From JALUUH01 sp964636675 (GTDB lineage: Bacteria; Pseudomonadota; Gammaproteobacteria; S012-40): a DNA stretch of 36,364 nucleotides. The notes under the pieces are model-generated. The model saw only the letters and a list, made by a program, of their open reading frames with translations, did no database searches and was not told the DNA's origin. This document shows, piece after piece, positions 32,269 through 36,364 of this stretch (position 1 is its first letter; each line of letters opens with the position of its first letter). The position numbers and the translations under genes are program-made. The stretch is from the NCBI GenBank assembly GCA_964636675.1, contig CAZWUO010000016.1, positions 1 through 36,364 on the forward strand, given 5' to 3'.

Positions 32269-33848
32269 AAACGGTTGCTTTTGTTCCTGTAAGGTTAACC
32301 TCTAGTCGTCTCCCCAAAAAACACTTAAAAAAAATTGGTGATCGCACTTTGTTGTCTTGGGTCATAAAAAGGCTCAAGGATGCCCAGGTCATTAACCAGA
32401 TCGTAGTATGTGCTCCAGATGAAAATGGATCTGAGCAGCTAATTGAGTTTTGTGAAGAGGAAAATGTAGAAATTTATTTATATGATGGAAATATTGAAGA
32501 CGTAGTTGGTCGACTTACCTCAGCAGCAAAAATATATGACGCAGAAATATGTGTGCTAGCAAGTGGCGATTGTCCGTTGCATAGTGACAAGACAGTTAAG
32601 TTGTTGGTTGAATTACTTCAGAATGACGTGAGCAAAGATATTGCCAGATTGACTTCTTATAAAAAACGGAGTCCAATTCATGAGGGTTTGTTGGTGATGC
32701 GCAGAGTTGTATGGGAGTATGCTGATAGCATATCTGATTCTCCAGAATTGCGTGAACATCTATTTCCGATTATAGCTTTGAAGCAAAATTTATTTTCTAA
32801 ATTTTCGGTAGTTTCTTGTTTAGATTTTCCCGAATTTTATTCCGTAAAGCATCGAATATCTATTGATACCGTATCTGATTTGGAGTTTCATCTTGAGTTA
32901 AACGAATTACTTATCGCGAAGAAAAGAGAATATAACTTAAGTAATGTGATAAAAGTTCTTCATGAAAATGATTCTGTCATTGAAATTAACAACCATGTCA
33001 AGCAAAAAGGGCTTGAGAATAAAGGAAGGAAGGTTCTTTTTTTTGTTTCGTCAATTTCTGAGTATGGTTATGGTAATTTGATACGTTCCATAGATATTGC
33101 AAGATGTCTTATAGATGATTATGGTTTGGGAATTGAATTTTGCGTGCTTGACAGTATCGCGCTGATTTTTTTGGAGAGAGAGCATTTTTTAGGTGTTGTT
33201 TTTACAAATTGGTTAGATTTTTCCAGAAATATGAATTTTTATGATGTTGTAGTTTTTGATGTTAATAAAGAGCTTATCATTGAGGATTCGCACTTTCTGG
33301 ATGTAATGAGCAAGAAAAACTGTATTGTTATAGATAATGTTCAGCCTTGGACTCGCAGAGCAAAAAAAATAGTTATTCCAACCGCTCATTATTTAGGTCC
33401 CAAATACGATAATTTGATGGAAGGTTATGAGTACGCCGTTATTCGACGTGCAGTAAGAAAAATAAGGCTTCGTCAGTCGACCAAAAAGGAACAAATTCTT
33501 GTCTATATGTCTGATGATAGGCTTCATCTTCAGTATGAGGATATGCTGTCTAAATTACCAAAAAAAGAAAAAAAATATAAAATATTGTGGGTTCATTCTT
33601 ATTCAGACCAGTATATTCAAGTGTTAAGTGAATCAAAGCGTTTTTTATCTGTATTGGGTATAAGTGCCTATGAAGCTCTTTACTTGAGCACAGAAGTCAG
33701 TATTGTTCCTACAGGAAATGAATCTGATATTTTGCAATTCAAAAAATTTGCAAGTTCGGCAGCGGTTTCGACTTTGGGGTCGGGTAGTCGTAATCTAGCG
33801 AGTGTAATTAATGAATTGGCTAACTCGGTTTCTAGTGCGCATGCCTAA
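32265..33848 (+). CDS. Fused cytidylyltransferase and PseG-like protein
   Basis: This is a 527-residue two-domain protein. Residues 1-~235 are a SpsF/NeuA-type cytidylyltransferase: AFVPVRLTSSRLPKKHLKKIG (nucleotide-binding start), VVCAPDENGSEQL, DGNIEDVVGRLTSAA, ILASGDCPL-like VLASGDCPLHSDK, and KHRISIDTVSDLEF. It would activate the acid sugar with CMP. Residues ~255-520 resemble PseG, the UDP-sugar hydrolase of the pseudaminate pathway, with the glycine-rich start FFVSSISEYGYGNLIRSIDIA and GYEYAVIRRAVRK. PseG carries a catalytic His after GxG; here that position is Asn271 (GYGN). The domain is therefore probably not a normal hydrolase. GGGAG lies about 9 bases before the ATG. The final 8 bases overlap the next gene. 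Confidence 0.85.
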   Translation: MKTVAFVPVRLTSSRLPKKHLKKIGDRTLLSWVIKRLKDAQVINQIVVCAPDENGSEQLIEFCEEENVEIYLYDGNIEDVVGRLTSAAKIYDAEICVLASGDCPLHSDKTVKLLVELLQNDVSKDIARLTSYKKRSPIHEGLLVMRRVVWEYADSISDSPELREHLFPIIALKQNLFSKFSVVSCLDFPEFYSVKHRISIDTVSDLEFHLELNELLIAKKREYNLSNVIKVLHENDSVIEINNHVKQKGLENKGRKVLFFVSSISEYGYGNLIRSIDIARCLIDDYGLGIEFCVLDSIALIFLEREHFLGVVFTNWLDFSRNMNFYDVVVFDVNKELIIEDSHFLDVMSKKNCIVIDNVQPWTRRAKKIVIPTAHYLGPKYDNLMEGYEYAVIRRAVRKIRLRQSTKKEQILVYMSDDRLHLQYEDMLSKLPKKEKKYKILWVHSYSDQYIQVLSESKRFLSVLGISAYEALYLSTEVSIVPTGNESDILQFKKFASSAAVSTLGSGSRNLASVINELANSVSSAHA

Positions 33849-36364
33849 TCGTAAGACTTTACTGAAAAATGCCATTGAATTGCATCTGCGAGGTGATTTT
33901 TCCAGGGCAGAAAAGCAGTATTTAGTCTTGTTGAAAAGCTCTCCAAATGATAGGAAAATAAGGTATTTATTAGGTACTTTGAAGGTGCAAAATGCGGATT
34001 ATGTTGCTGGCTTAGATATCTTGAATAAGTTAATTCAAGATTATCCGAGACATGTTCAGGCTCTAAATAGTCGCGGTATAGCATTGATGGATCTGAAAGA
34101 ATATGGCATGGCTATATCTTCTTTTGAAAACGCATTGCAGCAAGTTCCTGCATATGAAGATGCACTTGAAAACTTGATTAAATTGATGCTTTTAACTCAC
34201 GATTATACCAAAGCTATTTCTTTGACTGAGACCTTGTTAAGGATAAATCCTTCGCATAAAAATACTCATGTATATTTGGGTGATGCATATTTTGCTTTGC
34301 AAAAATATTTAGAGGCAGAGAGAGCGTTTTTATCCATAAAAGTTACGGCTGGTAACTCCGCTCATGTGTTTTTTAGGCTCGGAATATTATGTGGAATTAA
34401 AGATGATATTTATTCTTCTGTGGGTTATTTGACCAGTGCTATTTCTGCACGAAGCTACTTCCCGGAAGCCTATTTTCAACTAGGTAAGGCGCTTTCAAAA
34501 ATAGGAAGGATTACAAAATCGATAGAAACTCTTTCAGTCGCTTTTCGACAGAAGTTGGATGATCAACGAATTTTTGATTTTCTTGCGAATGTCTGTATAG
34601 AAAATAATAGAATATTTGAACTAGTTTCTATACTCAAATTTTCTGATGTTAGAGAAATTGAAAAACTTTTACTCGATTTAGCATTTAACTGCCAAAAATC
34701 TGAGAAATATAAAGTAGTAGTGCAGCTGGCTGATGAAATATTACTGATAAATGGGAAAAATGTAAAAGCCTACATCTTGTTAGGTGAGTGTATGCTTGCA
34801 AATAATAATTGGGAAAAAGCAGAAGTGAATTATCGAGAAGCTCTTTGTCTCGACAAAGAGAATCCTGTTGCCTTTAATGGTTTAGGTGTGGCGATATTGA
34901 ATTCCTTACGTGAAGATAAACTCAACGATGCAACTGAGTGTTTTGAAAAGTCCGTTAAGTATAGCTTCCATGGTTCTGATGCATTGAATAATTTGGGCTT
35001 TGTTTATAAATGTGCAGGTGATCATGAAAAGGCTATTGAGTGTTATCAGAAAGCTTTAACTATTAATCCAGACAATTCCGAAACGAAATATAATTTGTCA
35101 TTGAGTTTATTGGCTCTAGGAAATCTTGATCTCGGTTGGAGAATGTTTGAATGGCGATGGAAAACTGTGAACCAACCAGAAAGATGCTTTCGGTATAAAG
35201 CATGGAGGGGAGAGCAGCTTAAGAATAAAGTTGTATTCGTTTATGGTGAGCAAGGAGTAGGGGATGAGATTCTATTTTTGTCTTGTTTGAATGATTTGTT
35301 ACAAGAGGCAAGTCATGTTCTATTAGAGTGTGACAACCGATTGGTAGATATTGTTAGGCGGTCATTTCCATCTGTCCATGTTTTGGGAAGAGTGAAAACC
35401 GTAGATATTATTAAGAAAAAAAATGAATATACGATTGATTATCAAATAGCAGTTGGAAGTTTACCCGGAGTTTATCGTAGAAAATTGAGAAATTTCCCAA
35501 AATACGCGAACTATTTTGTGTTGGATGACGAGCGTGTGAATTATTGGAGGTATCGAATAGCGACGTTAACAAAAAAAATTACGATTGGTTTTAGTTGGAA
35601 GAGCCAAATGCAGGGAGGGGTCTCTCGGCAGATAGTTAGTAGTCTTTTGTACTGGGTTCAGTTTATTGGAATGTCAAACATTACCGTTGTTAATTTACAG
35701 TATGGTGATTGTGATAGTGATTTTGAGGAATTGGCTCGTGAACACGGTCTAGAGTTGTTACGATTTGATGATATTGATCTTAAAAATGATTTAGATGATA
35801 CAGCAGCTTTGATCGGTGCTTTGAATCTTGTAGTTTCCCATCCGAATACGCTGGCAGCGCTAGCTTCTGCAGTCGGAGCGAATATGTTTTCTATTAATAA
35901 CACTGCGAACAAGGGGTGCTTTTGGTTGGGCGAGAGCCGTTTCCCTTGGTATCCAACCACCCGGTTTATTAAGAGGAGTGCGAGAGACTGCGAATGTCTT
36001 GTTGGTGAGTTATCACGATACTTGCGCAACCTTGAGTTGATTGAGTCCGCAGGTGATTCTGATAGGCAGTCTATGTTTTGTAGATTCGTGGAGCTTATTA
36101 GGCAAGCAGATTATTCACGCACATTGGAGCTTCTTAGTAGCGAAACATGTAGTCTCGCAAAACTATTGGAGGCTGATTGTTTTTCTGGGCAAGGTCATTA
36201 TCTTGCTGCTATAGATCGTTATGAAGAATTGCTTCAAAGTTTGTATGCTAATGATGCTAGAGTGAGAATTACGGGATTGAAGATACATATTGATCAATAT
36301 GTTGATGAAGATGAATTGAGCCATCTTTTAGATCAGGCCAAAGTCTTAGGTCGAAGCAATGAGT
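33841..36364 (+). CDS. TPR protein with GT9-like domain (3' end outside window)
   Basis: The frame is open from the ATG at 33841 to the window edge, giving at least 841 residues. Residues ~1-430 are TPR-type repeats, for example ALNNLGFVYKCAGDHEKAIECY and YQKALTINPDNSETKYNLSLS. A GT9-like domain follows (~430-720): LGWRMFEWRWKTV, VVFVYGEQGVGDEILFLSC, ITIGFSWKSQ, and NLVVSHPNTLAALASAVGA with a following WYPTTRF. More helical, repeat-like sequence continues beyond ~730. It resembles the protein at 25113 in layout, but is more diverged and has a C-terminal extension. The start overlaps the fused-enzyme gene by 8 bases, so it is part of the nonulosonate operon and may be its transferase. No strong ribosome-binding site is visible. 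Confidence 0.88.
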   Translation, partial: MPNRKTLLKNAIELHLRGDFSRAEKQYLVLLKSSPNDRKIRYLLGTLKVQNADYVAGLDILNKLIQDYPRHVQALNSRGIALMDLKEYGMAISSFENALQQVPAYEDALENLIKLMLLTHDYTKAISLTETLLRINPSHKNTHVYLGDAYFALQKYLEAERAFLSIKVTAGNSAHVFFRLGILCGIKDDIYSSVGYLTSAISARSYFPEAYFQLGKALSKIGRITKSIETLSVAFRQKLDDQRIFDFLANVCIENNRIFELVSILKFSDVREIEKLLLDLAFNCQKSEKYKVVVQLADEILLINGKNVKAYILLGECMLANNNWEKAEVNYREALCLDKENPVAFNGLGVAILNSLREDKLNDATECFEKSVKYSFHGSDALNNLGFVYKCAGDHEKAIECYQKALTINPDNSETKYNLSLSLLALGNLDLGWRMFEWRWKTVNQPERCFRYKAWRGEQLKNKVVFVYGEQGVGDEILFLSCLNDLLQEASHVLLECDNRLVDIVRRSFPSVHVLGRVKTVDIIKKKNEYTIDYQIAVGSLPGVYRRKLRNFPKYANYFVLDDERVNYWRYRIATLTKKITIGFSWKSQMQGGVSRQIVSSLLYWVQFIGMSNITVVNLQYGDCDSDFEELAREHGLELLRFDDIDLKNDLDDTAALIGALNLVVSHPNTLAALASAVGANMFSINNTANKGCFWLGESRFPWYPTTRFIKRSARDCECLVGELSRYLRNLELIESAGDSDRQSMFCRFVELIRQADYSRTLELLSSETCSLAKLLEADCFSGQGHYLAAIDRYEELLQSLYANDARVRITGLKIHIDQYVDEDELSHLLDQAKVLGRSNE

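Noticed and set aside
33845..34084. 79-codon minus-strand frame at the start of the last gene
   Set aside because: It is antisense to a long open TPR-coding frame that continues to the window edge.
1..36364. CRISPR arrays, tRNA or rRNA genes, transposases or phage genes
   Set aside because: I looked for regularly spaced repeats, cloverleaf-like sequences, transposase motifs and long terminal inverted repeats and saw none.

Overview
The window looks like a flagellar filament and flagellin-glycosylation locus from a polarly flagellated, moderately AT-rich bacterium. It is most likely a gammaproteobacterium: the gene order flagellin-flagellin-flaG-fliD-fliS-fliT-like, a sigma-28-like promoter before a flagellin and a sigma-54-like promoter before fliD all fit a Pseudomonas/Vibrio/Cellvibrio-type system. 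The genus is not determined.

Region 1 (1-6062, + strand) holds the filament genes. These are the 3' end of one flagellin, a complete paralogous flagellin, flaG, the cap gene fliD, the chaperone fliS and a short fliT-like gene. Both flagellins end in clear rho-independent terminators.

Region 2 (6124-17163) is a patchwork of glycan-modification genes in blocks of alternating strand. On the minus strand are a radical SAM/SPASM protein overlapped by a small unknown gene, a glycosyltransferase-methyltransferase fusion, a protein with two FkbM methyltransferase domains, a TPR-GT41 (OGT/SPINDLY-like) transferase and a GT2 transferase. Two small SAM methyltransferases lie on the plus strand in the middle.

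Region 3 (17365-25116, + strand) is a tightly overlapping operon. It encodes CDP-glucose synthesis (RfbF), CDP-glucose 4,6-dehydration (RfbG), an RmlC-like epimerase, a TylC3/EvaC-like C-methyltransferase and an SDR reductase/epimerase. A second C-methyltransferase-like protein, a CmcI-like O-methyltransferase with an apparent internal deletion, and another TPR-GT41 transferase follow. The predicted product is a CDP-linked, branched, 3-C-methyl-6-deoxyhexose. No RfbH-type 3-dehydratase is present.

Region 4 (25113-27203, minus strand) is a TPR protein with a GT9-like C-terminus.

Region 5 (27392-36364, + strand) encodes a pseudaminic-acid-like nonulosonate pathway of unusual composition. It has PseB, a GmhA-like SIS isomerase, a PseC-like aminotransferase, a cytoplasmic sialidase-fold protein, a short NeuB/PseI-like synthase without the SAF domain, and a fused cytidylyltransferase/PseG-like protein whose PseG catalytic histidine position is Asn. 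It ends in a second large TPR-GT9-like protein cut by the window edge. There is no recognisable PseH acetyltransferase and no Maf flagellin glycosyltransferase. The four TPR-linked transferases are therefore the best candidates for transferring the sugars to flagellin, by analogy with Caulobacter FlmG.

The strongest candidate for undescribed biology is the region 5 nonulosonate cassette, followed by the CDP-branched-sugar operon.
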